From the NCBI GenBank assembly GCA_024195585.1, contig SWBL01000078.1, positions 99,524 to 163,523 on the forward strand: a stretch of DNA of 64,000 nucleotides. The letters run 5' to 3'. The notes beneath the pieces were generated by a model. It saw only the letters and a program-made list of their open reading frames with translations, was not told the DNA's origin and did no database searches. Of the stretch, positions 1-11,212 are shown in pieces; the first letter of the stretch is position 1; each line of letters begins with the position of its first letter. Both the position numbers and the translations under genes were made by a program. Source of the DNA: Aureobasidium sp. EXF-3400 (Eukaryota > Ascomycota > Dothideomycetes > Dothideales > Saccotheciaceae).

Positions 1-1
1 C

Positions 2-1732
2 CATGCTGTTGGTAGTGTTACAAATATCCCTCTTACTGATCTTGTGATCAGTTGCATCAATGCCGCAGTCTCGGAACATGAACTTCCTCACTATCTGAAA
101 ATAGCCAAAGCTACACACTGTTTCAGCGATGCAGGTCTCTGTCCTAAGATGAATGCAGCACTGAGACAGAGCTCTGGTATAAGAACACAGGTGCTCGAGC
201 TTAGTGGTACATTGGTAAGAAAACTTGTACACCATGTTCATCAATTACACACGCTAACAGTGATAATGTGGATGAAGCAAAAACTGAAGGCACATTCGGC
301 TTCGCCCCTCCAGCCCATTGACCTGTCTAAGACGGGTAACCAGAACACAGTTGCCATGGTGCTCTTCAGTTCAGGCACGAGCAGTCTCCCAAAGGGCGTG
401 CAATTGAGTCACTACAACTTGCTTGCTCAAGCTTTGAGTGCAAGAGTGTCAACTCCTGAAACCACTTGCCAGGACGCTCGAGAAGTTTTCTTCCCACCTT
501 GTACGTTCGTCTTGTGCTTTGTTCAGTGGGGCATCTACTAATACAACACCCTTAAAGTGGCTCATATGTTTGGCCTCGCCTCGGTCGTTCTACCAACAGC
601 CGTCTCTGGCAGCTATGTCATGCTGATGCCTAGTTTTACATACCCTGGCTTCATTGAGGGCTCGGCGCGTATCAGAGCCAATGTCATGAGAACGGTACCA
701 GCCATTGCCGTCATGATTGCCAAAGACCCAAACATTTCGAAGTATGATTTGAGCTGTGTTAAATCACTTATTTGTGCTGGAGCAACTCTTCAAGAGGAGA
801 TTGTTTCTCGCCTCCAAGACGTTTTCGCCGGTGTTGAGATTACCCAAGGCTATGGGTAAGTCGTCGTCCTCGATGTCTTTCGCTTTAACGAAATTGCTAA
901 TTCAGGCTGCTACAGAATGACCGAAACTTCGGTTACTGTGTTGAGAGGACATCGATCTGTCGATAAACGCGGTAGCGTAGGCACCCTGATGGCAAATTCG
1001 TGAGTCTCATCATCATACAACGGCTATTCGCACAGCTTTGACGTTAGTATCCGACAGGCAAATCAAAATCGTCGATGAAGCACGCAATGAGGTACCTACC
1101 GGCACAATGGGAGAACTGCTTATCAAGAGTCCCAGCGTTTTCTTGTAAGTAACCTTAGATTCCCCACCTTGATAGAGAAAGTACTGATGAAGAGGGATCC
1201 AGCGATTACCGCGGCGACAATAAAGCATCCAAAGACTCTTTCCACGATGGCTGGTTATGCACCGGCGATATGCTACGCGTTGACGAAGATGGTTTCTTCT
1301 GGTTCATGGATCGCAAAAAGGAAATGATCAAATACAAAGGGTATGCCACAATCGCTCCTTACAGAAAATGCCTTGCTAACAATACACAGAAACCAGATCC
1401 CTCCCGCCCAACTTGAAGACCTTCTACTCCGCCACGCTGCAGTCCAAGAAGCCGCAGTCTGTGCAACCTGGGACGCCGAACAACAAACCGAAATCCCTAT
1501 AGGTTATGTAGTCTTGAGTCCGGAGATCAAGAAACAAGACTACCCAGCATTACTGAAAGAGATCCGTCAATCGGTGGATTCCAAAGTGTCGGGTTATAAG
1601 AAACTGAGAGGAGGTGTGGTCGCAATAGATGCGTTGCCGAAGAATCATACCGGAAAGCTTGCTCGAAATGAGTTGCCTGCGCGTAAGGAGATGTTGAAGA
1701 TGATGGAGGCGAAGCTCAAAGCCAAGTTGTGA
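2..1732 (+). CDS. Acyl-CoA synthetase, 4-coumarate-CoA ligase-like, 5' partial, PTS1 end
   Basis: ANL-superfamily adenylating enzyme that activates a carboxylic acid to its CoA thioester. The 5' end lies outside the window. Suggested join: 2-214, 278-500, 558-855, 916-999, 1058-1144, 1203-1340, 1390-1732; all later phases agree, and the first intron (215-277) is the least certain. The P-loop [11 protein letters not shown] is at about 365-400, QGYGMTETS spans the 856-915 intron, the hinge region GWLCTGDM...[11 protein letters not shown] lies at about 1245-1340, and the C-terminal [10 protein letters not shown] contains the catalytic Lys. The protein ends in AKL, a type 1 peroxisomal targeting tripeptide. 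It converges on the thiolase-like gene. The substrate acid cannot be read; medium-chain, aromatic or branched acids are all possible. Confidence 0.88.
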
Positions 1733-2215
1733 GCTGGAAGAGAGAGTTGGGGAGATGGGAAGCAGTGCTTTGGGTCTTGTCTAGATAGATATCGTGAGTT
1801 CTGTTCGATTGTCTTCGGTCAGAGCGTGATGTCGTGATTGAATTCCCAGGTCAAAACAGTAAAGTGATGTACACGTCGTGCTCACAATACGTGAGGACGA
1901 CAGACTTCAAACTTTCGCTTCGCCAGACATTAACGATGAAATCAATGACACGCCGATCCAGGACATTAATGGCCATCGACGGCAGTGAAGTCTCAGCAAG
2001 GATCCAGGAACCAAAAAAAAAGGATATGGAGTAGAGTTCTTCAAGAACACAACCATGGCGCAGACGAGCAATATAAGGATAATATTAGTATTGGCAATTT
2101 CACTGATTGACAAAGCAGCAGCATCACATGAAATATCTTTGCATGCTGTAGAGAGATAGCACTTTGGGTTTCTATTTGATATATCTGCGGTGGAATTGAA
2201 TCAGACGCTTTACAA
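1733..2215. other. Convergent 3' flanks, no gene seen
   Basis: This stretch separates the stops of two converging genes and presumably holds both 3' UTRs. The short open frames in it show no recognisable domain. It includes a short A-run near 2017. Confidence 0.6.
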
Positions 2216-4175
2216 TCACAAACGAGACTGTGCGTCTAGACAGAAGAGGTTCCTGCCATCAGACGCTAGCGAGACTGTGCCCCTGCGTCCGATGGGCTCT
2301 TTGTCCATACTGCTCAACTCAGCAAGCGTAAATTCATCTCCGTGGTTCGCGATAAAGCGTGGTCGGTCGCCAGACTCCAGTCTACCCACAATGTAGCCGA
2401 GCGACGGCTTGTTGTCGCGATCGAATTGTACCGTGTAGGCCTGCAAAAAGGGTTTGGTCAACGCTTTGCCCCATAAGTAGAACAATCCTCACTCACCTCA
2501 ATTGTTGCTCGTCCTTGTGGTTTCTCGACGAATGTAGGGATCGGGAGATTGATTTCGGCGTGAGAATCTTGATCGGCGTATGGTACAGACCCCTTGTTCG
2601 GCTGCTTGGCTAGGATGATTACGTTTTGATGGGTTAGTACACCACCATTAGCTAAAACCAGTCCGAACTTCTTGTTGCCCTTGCGCAACTCCCGCGTCAT
2701 GGCCGTCAAAGCCTGTTAAAGACCATATCAGCAATAGTTCTTCAATTCGTCCCTTGTTCGGATAGTGATCTGCACATACATGCATGGAATAATTGTTGCC
2801 TGCACCACCGAAGGAGGTCAGACCACCCAAAAGCGTGACTGGATTGTCGGAAGGTCCTGTGGGTAGGCCAAGATGGTGACTGGCAAACTTAGGCACAACA
2901 GGGAAACATCTGGGACATCGGGTCAATAATTGTTCGACGACTTATAAGGTCAACTAACGAGTAAAAGTCGAACAAGTCAATCTGTCTCTTTTGCAGTCCC
3001 GCATTCTTGAGAGCAAGATCGATACTGGCGCTGATGGCAGGTGCCGAATCGAAAGCAGCTCGTTTCCAGACTACGAAATGTGGTTAGTCAAAGATTCAAG
3101 GAAGTTTGATTTGTTTCTTCGCTGTAGGGGACTCACAATCGGGGTCTTCAGCACTACCAGCACCACTCAAGGGGTAAATCCATTCAGACTCTGGAATTCG
3201 TAGGGATCTAGCGTGTCCAGCTGATGTGACTATACAAGCGGCCGCGAGATTGACAGTGTTGAATGCGTTCATGAGAAGAGGATCTGGCAGCCTGTTAGTG
3301 TGTGCAAGTGATTCCGAATGAAAGTTAAGCGGAAAACATACAAGGGAAGCAAATCACTCTGTTCTTCGTGGACACGGTCCCGATTTCCTCTTTTGAAGCA
3401 GCCTTGCCATGGTTCCACGCAAGAGTGTTCTCTTTCGCCACTTCGGCAAATTGAGCGTACAGTGCTGAGGATTCTTCGTGGTTCTCGCGTATGGACTGTT
3501 TTCTTCTGGCACGGAAGCCATTCTCATAAAGAGGATATATGTGAATAGGCAGCCCAATCTTGTGCAACGATCCCGGCGCTACGACAGAAAGTCAGTTCAA
3601 GCCATGACACTCTAAAATTCAATGTGCCTACTGGTTCCGAGAAGCGAGAGATCATCAGCAGTCATGGTGCGACTGTTTGGATCAGGAGCAGGCCAACCAG
3701 GCGGTGGCATTTTCTTTGCCACTGTGCAAGACCGCACTGCAGACTCGTCAGCTTGAAAGTCAAGGCAGTTGAGGGACACGGTTCATGTACATGATGCTAA
3801 AGCTTCTCCACCGGTCACGATAGCTACCGTAGTCTCGCCCTTTGCTATGCGACGAGCAGCTTCATCCAATAATTGACATGGTGAATTGCCTCCGTGTTCA
3901 CTTAAGTGGCGAACAGCGGGGTCGATTTTCAGCAGCTTGGACAGATAGTCTGGTAGGTCTGGGTATGGCCAAGTCCAGGTAGCCACGACGCTCAAGTCAT
4001 CAACAGCGGACATCAATGCATCTTGTTTGGCAGTTGAGAGGTTGGTGTCTTTGAGAGACTCTAAGATGGCTTGCTTCATCAGTACAGCTGGTTCCGAGGC
4101 ATTTTCGACTTCAAGCGATTTGTTCTTGATATCACCGACGCCAATGATAACCGGGGTGAGCTCATCGTTTGCCAT
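2216..4175 (-). CDS. Thiolase-like protein (type 1, extra C-terminal domain), PTS1 end
   Basis: Eight exons in consistent phase: 3791-4175, 3632-3721, 3342-3578, 3137-3283, 2959-3070, 2780-2909, 2497-2712, 2216-2440, giving 513 aa. The N-terminal half shows TPVIIGVGD, then HGGNSPCQLLDEAARRIAKG (Cys100 near the nucleophile position) and IVTGGEALAS. The second half has PYPLLMNAF, SHHLGLPTGPSDNPV, GGLTSFGGAGNNYSMH and ANGGVLTHQ in place of the usual C-x-GGG motif. The last about 100 residues resemble the OB-like extra domain of thiolase-like type 1 proteins. The C-terminus SRL fits PTS1, so a peroxisomal acyl-CoA thiolysis or condensation role is likely. The altered C-terminal motif means activity should not be taken for granted. 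It shares a 393-bp divergent promoter with the enoyl-CoA hydratase. Confidence 0.85.
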
Positions 4176-4568
4176 GGCTAGTGATTGAGAATGCTGGGTT
4201 TTTGTGCTACGTCAGGCCCAGTCACAATGACTCTCAAATTCAGGGATCAAAGTGGTCGGAGGGGGATGCTTGTTAATCGTTCTGAGTATTTCGGCAGCAG
4301 TGTCGGTGTGAACATCAAAGGCCGAATTAGATAAGCTCGCCGGTTCTACATGTTGATCAAGCTTGTTCTTGTCCTCGGTAGATATGGCGGGGTGCTAACC
4401 GTTGGTGTTTCGGAATTTCAGCTTTCCAGCTCGGGTAGCCTGAATTTCCGTACTGATTCCATGTCGATTAGCAATTCTTCCATATCAGATCGCTATCATT
4501 TTAGCATGATATACCCTCACTAGCAAAGCCTTTGTCTCTCATCTTTACTCAGCGAAAGCAGAAACATT
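4176..4568. promoter_or_regulatory. Divergent promoter, thiolase-like / enoyl-CoA hydratase
   Basis: A 393-bp gap between two divergent starts that must contain both promoters. It carries CCTCGG at 4373-4378. That hexamer is the core reported for the fatty-acid-responsive FarA/FarB regulators of Aspergillus peroxisomal genes. One such hexamer is expected about every 2 kb by chance, so this site alone is weak evidence. Confidence 0.55.
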
Positions 4569-5466
4569 ATGACAACATCATACGAGACAACACCACCGAA
4601 GACGACCGTCTACGAGCTGTCGAATCCCGAGCCCGGGGTTCTGCTTGTACAGATCTGTCGTCCCAAGGCCATGAACTCAATTCCTGTCGCAGGACATTGG
4701 GAAGGTGAAGCTATCTGGAAATGGTTCGACAAGGAACCCAGTCTATCTGTCGCAGTCATTACTGGACAAGGCCCGAAAGCCTTCTGCGCCGGCGCCGATT
4801 TGATGGAACAGCGTGACGTAGGAGCAGCTGCGGACAAGAGTGCTCGACCGCAGGTAGGACCTGTGGGCGGCTTCGCAGGACTTAGTCGACGATTGGGCAA
4901 GAAGCCCGTGATTGCCGCAGTGAATGGTTTCGCACTGGGTGGCGGCTTTGAGATATGTCTGAATTGGTAAGTTGAAATCATACATAGCTTGGATCAACAG
5001 ACAACAAACTGACTCAAAATCAAGTGATATTGTCATTTCATCACCAAACGCTAAGTTTGGTCTTCCGGAAGTCCAACGTGGGCTCTACGCCGGCGCCGGC
5101 GGGTTGTCCCGCATTGTTCGCACCTGTGGCATACAAATTGCTAGCGAGCTTGCTCTGACAGGAAAGGCCATCAGTTCTGCAGAAGCTCAAAAGTATGGCG
5201 TTGTCAACAAAGTCTCTCAGAGTCCGGACTCGCTCCTTCGCGAAGCTCTCGACATGGCCAAAGAGATTGCATCCCATTCGCCAGATGCCATTATCGTCAC
5301 ACGTGCTGGTTTGAGGGAATCTTGGGAGACGGGTAGTGTTGAGAGGGCCTCTCAACTCACTGCGGAGAAGTACCAAGATGTCCTCATGTCGGGAGAGAAC
5401 TTGATGATCGGTCTGCAAGCGTTTGCCGAGAAGAAAAAGCCGAAATGGGTCGCTTCAAAGCTATAA
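4569..5466 (+). CDS. Enoyl-CoA hydratase/isomerase family protein, PTS1 end
   Basis: Crotonase-fold enzyme, join 4569-4966 and 5025-5466 (58-bp intron), 279 aa, typical family length. It would hydrate 2-enoyl-CoA in beta-oxidation. Both catalytic glutamates of true hydratases are present: Glu128 in GGGFE and Glu148 in FGLPE. The oxyanion-hole segments FCAGADL (about residues 72-78) and ALGGG (122-126) are intact. The C-terminus is SKL, the canonical peroxisomal targeting signal. It is divergent from the thiolase-like gene with a shared promoter, which fits a common peroxisomal acyl-CoA pathway. The exact substrate is unknown. Confidence 0.93.
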
Positions 5467-5714
5467 GTGTCTTTGTCATGCATGAAGCGGCCATGTTCCC
5501 TTCTTCTGGTATCGTCAATGTATACAACTCTTTTGGATGATGTTGAATGCTTTCACAAGATCAAATGAGATGTCGCAACAGAAGTATTTAGACATTTTGA
5601 GTCACTTACAGGTCACGAAGGCGAAGCACTATACTATTGATCTTGTACCATATTGACAACATGCAGAAATAAACCTTCGCAAAGCTTTCGCCATCTTGCA
5701 TCCCGCAAACCATA

Positions 5715-6962
5715 CTACACATTAGCCATAGGATCGTGAGGGTTGAGGTTCAGCATAGCCTCCGCAGCTGCATCCTGAGCGTTAACCCTCATCCAAGTAG
5801 GTAACATCCTAAGTACCACAGCGATGCTCGCCATAGCAGGCATAACAACCTGCTGCGAACTGGCGCTCTTGAGAATCTCGCACATCCTGTCTCCAATATC
5901 GCTGGCTTCAAGTGCGGGCATGAAGAAATTGCCCTTTTTGACCACGGATCCAAACATCTTAGTGTTTGCAACGGCTGGACAGATGACTGAGCACCTCACT
6001 GCTGGCGCTTTGTAGACGTGCTTGAGCTCTGTCTGGATACCCTCGTACAAGGCCAATGCCGCAGCCTTCGTGGCGGCATAGTCCGTGATATGAGAAGTCG
6101 CAACGAAAGCACCTTGTGAAGCCGTGATCAAGAAATGTCCATGATTCTCGCGTACCATTGCGGGAAGGAAAACTTTCGCACACCAGACCACGGCTATACT
6201 GTTCACACCAAAGGTTCTTCCAGATTGTCAGCTGAAGAACGACTTTCTGGGACTGGGAATTACTGACAACTCGACATCCCTTGCAGTGGCTTCTAGAAGA
6301 GGTTTGCCACGGCATATTCCTGCGTTGGCGATTACTGCCGTTGGTTCACCAACTTCCTGGCGGATTTGTTTGGCGACTGCCTCGAGGGCTTCCAGACTCG
6401 TCAGGTCGACTTTGTAGTAATGTACGCCAGGAGCTATCGCCAGTCGTCAGAAAGTCAGAAGAAAACGCTAACGAAGGATTGCCAGAAGCAAACAACTAAC
6501 GTTTGGGGTATGTCAGGGGCAAAACGTCGAGGACCACAACTGTGGCGCCCTCTGCAGCCAATTTGAGAGTCGCTGCCGCACCGAAGCCCTATTGAGCATT
6601 AGTTGTGTGAGCCTATCTCAGACCACTGGCAGTGGGCTAATATCACGTACCCCAGCACCACCTGTAACTACCACAATTTCCCGCTTTGGTTTGAAGTGAG
6701 CAACGACTGCATTGTTAAGAGCCCTTTGCGAGGCGTAACTATTCAACCGCAGCAGAGTAGCTATAGCCGCCAAAGCAATTGCTTTCTTTTGAAGAGAAGG
6801 CAGCTTAACAAGATTCCAGCCCAGTACTGAGTTTGAAGCTCGTGCAATGACTATCTGCTGTTGGCCGCTGAGATGAAGAGCAATTGGGATCGACAAAGTC
6901 AGCAGTGGGCTAAGTAGAGTCTTGTCAAGCAATTGCAGAACGTCGCCGATAGAGAACTGCAT
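5715..6962 (-). CDS. Membrane-anchored short-chain dehydrogenase/reductase
   Basis: Join 6651-6962, 6501-6588, 6268-6433, 5715-6216, 355 aa. It oxidises or reduces an alcohol/ketone pair with NAD(P). The N-terminal hydrophobic stretch LLSPLLTLSIPIALHL (about 16-31) looks like a membrane or lipid-droplet anchor, as in the RDH10/17-beta-HSD11 type SDRs. The cofactor motif TGGAGGFG (100-107), NAG (170-172) and the tetrad Asn194-Ser222-Tyr235-Lys239 are all visible; GITD-like loop and YAATK are intact. The acceptor of intron 3 is AAG, chosen because only it restores VNS in frame. It converges on the hydratase gene. In the cluster it could supply or remove the ketone used by the BVMO, which is inference. 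Confidence 0.87.
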
Positions 6963-7963
6963 TGTGAGATTGTGAGAGTGTGAGTGTTTGAACGCACTGG
7001 TCGGGGTGTACAAGACCTCATTTTGTCTTTATGCTTGTGGTGCTGCCTAAGAATGAGGGGATCCCCCCGGAAATCCATAACGGAATCAACGCCTGTGTGT
7101 ACTTACTTCCGCTCAGCTTCGGTTATCGGTATGACTTATTTAGCTGAATTGGCAGTTGAAAAGATTGCAGAAAGGCCTCACCCTCTAGCCATCAATATTT
7201 TCAGCCACAAAAAGTCCGAGGTAGATTGCAGTAAGGCTCACTTGCGTCTTTTTTGTTTGCCACTTAAAACTTTTCAACAGTTTGTATCCATCTCAGGAGG
7301 TGTATCGATTAATGATTGCATGTTGCACGTAGCTGTGCCAAATGCTGGATTTGGTGGCGTTGGCAAGCAATCAGGAAGATCTATTTGTCGTCCTTTGAAA
7401 AACAAGACTCACAACTCTAGGCGATTCGGGCATGGTTGCTTACCATGGCGAAGTTGAACTTCAATGTTTTCACGCACCGACGTACGGTTGCCCGTAGGCC
7501 AGATCTCTTAAACAGCGTGATGGGTTTTCGCTACCCGCCTTGAGATATGGAGAACAACAAGGCTGTCGATGTTGGCACCAGAGTCGGTTTCAGAAGAGGT
7601 GAGACACTGCAAGGCTAGAATATCGGACGCGGTCATGGCAAAATCTCGATGTTGGGTGTTGCTATCGCTCTCGCTCTGCTTGCTACCCTACATGCTCCCG
7701 CAAGGAAGGTTGCGTACGCTAGACTCGGCAACATTATAGGTTCTTGAGAGTATCGAACCCCAGCTAGACCTACAGACACATGCGCACAAGGTGATGGATG
7801 GATACACAGATGAGATCGAGAAGCACCCGGCTCAGACAGTCTCTCTAATGACAAACCACATCTCTAGATCATGATTTATCATTCACTTCGTAAAGGTTCA
7901 AGATTCTGTTCGCGCAGTCAGCTAAATTATGAAGAGCACACGTATATGTCCAGTGAGATATAG
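6963..7963. other. 1-kb gap: SDR promoter and regulator 3' flank
   Basis: No convincing gene. The open frame at 6984-7457 has no domain and skewed composition. The half next to the SDR start is its upstream region and contains CCGAGG (complement of CCTCGG) at 7216-7221. The rest should be the 3' flank of the Zn2Cys6 gene. Confidence 0.5.
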
Positions 7964-10429
7964 CTACCTTCCGTACAAGTCATCCCAAGATAAACTCGGT
8001 TGAGATGCAATGGCACCAGACATAAAGTCCGATTCCAATGGGGTTCGCAAAGCCTCCATGAAAGACGTCTCGGTATCATTGTGCTGGTGAATTTTTTCAC
8101 TGTCATCAGCGATTGCTTGGAAGTTAAGAGCTTCTATTGTCTGGTCTTGATTGTAGGGGTCATGATGGCTGCTGGCAGGATGATTGGCGTTGACATCTTG
8201 GATGACAACTCGAAGTGATCTCAAAGTTTCGCGAGCCACGAGGGCGCTTGAGGATATCTCGCAGAGCACGGTGTGGGCGGTGCGGAAACAGGCCAATGGT
8301 TCCTGGCGCGGGACATTCTCGCGTTGGCATCTTATCAGGATGAGTGACACGTAGATGACAGCACGCGTGAGCAGGATCGAAACTATCGTGCGGTCGCTGG
8401 ATTTGAATGACTGAGACCGATAGAAGAGGTCAAGAGTTGACACCATCTGTTTGGCCGTCTGCAAACCGGTACGGTAAAGGCGATGATCAACTGGTAGTGA
8501 AAGCATACACTCCTGACGTACCAGCAACTGAAGGTCACAGAATCGCTAGAAAATCTACTTGTCAGAAACTCATAACAGAACTTAGATGTGCAGATCAAGA
8601 CTTACCAGATAGAAAAACAGAGCTGGCTTGGCAGAAGAATCATTAGCCACGGCCAACATGTCCTTGGACCATTGGAATTTGGAAGGCAGACTTTGGTAAA
8701 GAATAATCAGACGATCGTCCATAACAGCCACAACATCAGGACTCGTCGGCTTCGCGGCACTCGCGCTGGCCACCCTATTCCAGATCTCAGATGAAAGCAC
8801 CGACCATTGTACGAGAGTTTCGAGGTGTGTCGAGGTCTGGTCCAGATGATCAGAACTCGACGAGACACTGATTGAAGAGTATTGATCCGAAGTGGACACT
8901 TGCTGTGTCAAAGGTATCTTCAGATCGCAGTCGCGCAGGATGCATGGGATTTCGAGAAAGCGAGATATGTCCTTATCGAGGCAGTATACTGAACACATGA
9001 TTTGTCTTGCGGTGTGACTTTGACCCGGTGCGAGCTTTAGATTCGATGGCTGAGAATTGAGTCGTAGTTGGTAGCACATACGCACGCAGGAAGCGAGAGT
9101 GTCATATGCTGTGCTAAGCATGTCGCACAATGTCTCATAGATCGTCTTCGCTATCGAGAATTGGACAGCAACAAGTGTTGGTCGGTTAGGCGGCGCTAGG
9201 CAGCTAGTCAGGTGAATAGCTTCTTGATATTCTTGCCATCCAGGAAGTGAACCCTCGTTAGGATGCAATTCTTCCAGAATCCGCACAGTAGCCTGCATCA
9301 TCTTGATCAGCGCAGCGAAGTGCAGAGTACTTGATCCTAGCGATCCTCTTTCGTTTTGGTCCAGGACAATCTCAAGCTCTGACAAGCACTGAGTCTCGTT
9401 AATGAAGGGATACATTGAATTGACGTTAGTGAAGTAGTTTTGAACGCTCTCCTTGATGAGAGGCGCAGTCTGCGGATCGATGCCGAGATACAACCCAGCG
9501 TTGCAGGATGCGGGATCAGTACGGGAATCAAAAGATTCGAAGTCAGATTCCGTCTGCCATTGCGCACTTTGGGCTGACGATCTAGAACCCGAGGACGCTC
9601 GATCTGATACCGCGAAAGCATCGAGACGGATGAGCGAGCTACCTAAAAATCTTTGTGTAGCACTTGAAACGACCGCAGGCTGTGAAGAGATGCTGGTCTC
9701 AGAAACATCGTCACCGCCAAAGGCGCTCGAGGCGTTGCGGTCTACACTCGCCGTGAGCACGGGGCAGCTCATCAAGTCAGGGGTTGATGGTTGATGCAGA
9801 CTTTGTTCCAGGGCTTGCAGACGGCGGTCTACAGTGGCCTGCCATGCTTTCAAGGAGTCATGATCTTCTCCAAGAGTATTCGAGATACCCGGCGGTCCAC
9901 GCCTCGAAGTATGAATGGAGTTGCGTGCTCCAGAAGCAAGCTCATCTCTGGTGGAATTTTCCATTCGTGCCGGTCCAGCCATGTTGTCTGAGTTATAATT
10001 GCTGGTGCCAGTAGCCTCGTTCGGCAGCTCTGCGTCGATCTGTCGGTCCACATAATCTTTCCCCAACCTCCGTCGCCTTTTGTTGGAGCCGACAGCATAC
10101 GAACAGTCCAACGACAGCACTTGACAAGCCAAGCAAGGCCGTTCGCCTGAGCACTACACAAGTGGTAAGTCTGCGAACAGGATCAAGATCTACAGGAGGC
10201 ATGTGATGGACCAAGTGTATCAAGGCGAGCCTACTAGTCGAACAATATTCTGCCTCACTGAATCACGTACCTTTGTCTTCCGTTTCTTGCACGTCTCACT
10301 GTCATAACATCAGTTCAACTACACACTTCGGCACACGACACAAAAGCGCGATCAGGTGGTTTACCATGCAGCGCGGACGTATTGGCCACGAACCGAGCCG
10401 GGAGCAGCTTTGCGCCGCTTTTCGGTCAT
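7964..10429 (-). CDS. Zn(II)2Cys6 transcription factor of the catabolic cluster
   Basis: Join 10365-10429, 10271-10298, 8606-10153, 7964-8545, 740 aa. The binuclear zinc cluster is built across three exons: Cys22, Cys25, Cys32, Cys38, Cys41 and Cys48 with spacing C-x2-C-x6-C-x5-C-x2-C-x6-C, followed by a basic patch (KRRRR). A linker with DRRLQALEQSL (coiled-coil dimer element) and a long middle-homology region of the fungal_trans type follow; SVYCLDKDISRFLEIPC and FFYLRFCDLQLLV are typical. It lies inside the cluster and is divergent from the BVMO, so it is the natural candidate for a pathway-specific regulator. The target genes are inferred from position only. The second intron (10154-10270, 117 bp) is longer than most here. 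Confidence 0.88.
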
Positions 10430-10723
10430 AGCTTGATGAGAAGTCGTGGTCCAAGTTCTTGTTGAGTTATGGCTGATGTATGAACGATGCACAAGGTGAG
10501 GTTCCTGGTGTTCAGATGGGCAACCCCGCACTTGTTCGCCCTGAATCTAGATCTCTTGGCTCTTTATATCACGTGAGCTATCTTCTCAAGGACAATCAGC
10601 AATATATCGAAAATGTACACTATGTCATCCAGAGAGGACAAATCGCAGAACAGCAAACATGAAACTCAAGTTTGAGTCGTGTCCTGTCGAGATCGATGAG
10701 CTAGCGACAGTTACAGGGCCCTC

Positions 10724-10757
10724 TGGAGATCCCGAAATGCTGGAGATCCCGAAATGC
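10724..10757. repeat. Perfect 17-bp tandem duplication
   Basis: The unit tggagatcccgaaatgc occurs at 10724-10740 and again immediately at 10741-10757 with no mismatch. It lies in the divergent promoter of the regulator and the BVMO. Confidence 0.95.
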
Positions 10758-11050
10758 TGGGGAGACGAATATGGGGTGATTTAATCTGTGGAGTTGCTCG
10801 CTTTCGCGATATTTGAAATCCTGGAGCCGACTCAGCTAAGCACTTCACCTTATCGTCTCAAAGCTTACTGTATAATTTGAACACGTGCGGGCCTTAGTGA
10901 TGCTCCCTCTTGCCTTAAGACTTGGGAGACCGAGGCATTTCGTAATTGACCGGTTGTGGCAAAACATTCCGGCTACACTTTTGAGTTCTGCGTTTCCGGC
11001 CCTTTTTCCGTCAGGCTTGAATTCAAGACCAAAATTCCGTCTAAGTTCAT

Positions 11051-11098
11051 GATTCGGCATTCTTCACATCAACTGATTCGGGATCCTTCACATCAACT
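11051..11098. repeat. 24-bp tandem repeat upstream of the BVMO
   Basis: Two adjacent 24-bp units, 11051-11074 and 11075-11098, differ at two positions. Each begins gattcgg and ends cttcacatcaact. The repeat lies just upstream of the TATAAA. Each unit carries one CGG triplet, the half-site type used by Zn2Cys6 proteins, so the pair could be an operator for the divergently encoded regulator. That role is inference. Confidence 0.9.
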
Positions 11099-11212
11099 GC
11101 GGGGGTCAGCATGTATCTCGAATATAAAGGGCCCCCTTATTAGACCTCGCATCTAGGTAGTTTGATTGTATTCTCATCATTTCCTCTTGTTATACAGACC
11201 ACCATATACACC

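Larger units (their letters stand above)
10430..11212. promoter_or_regulatory. Divergent promoter, Zn2Cys6 regulator / BVMO
   Basis: A 783-bp region between two divergent starts. It holds a TATAAA at 11123-11128, 85 bp upstream of the BVMO ATG, CCGAGG at 10930-10935, and two separate tandem duplications listed below. The open frame at 10480-10662 shows no domain. Confidence 0.6.

Noticed and set aside
6984..7457. 157-codon frame between the SDR and the regulator
   Set aside because: No domain; overlaps the SDR 5' region and lacks coding character.
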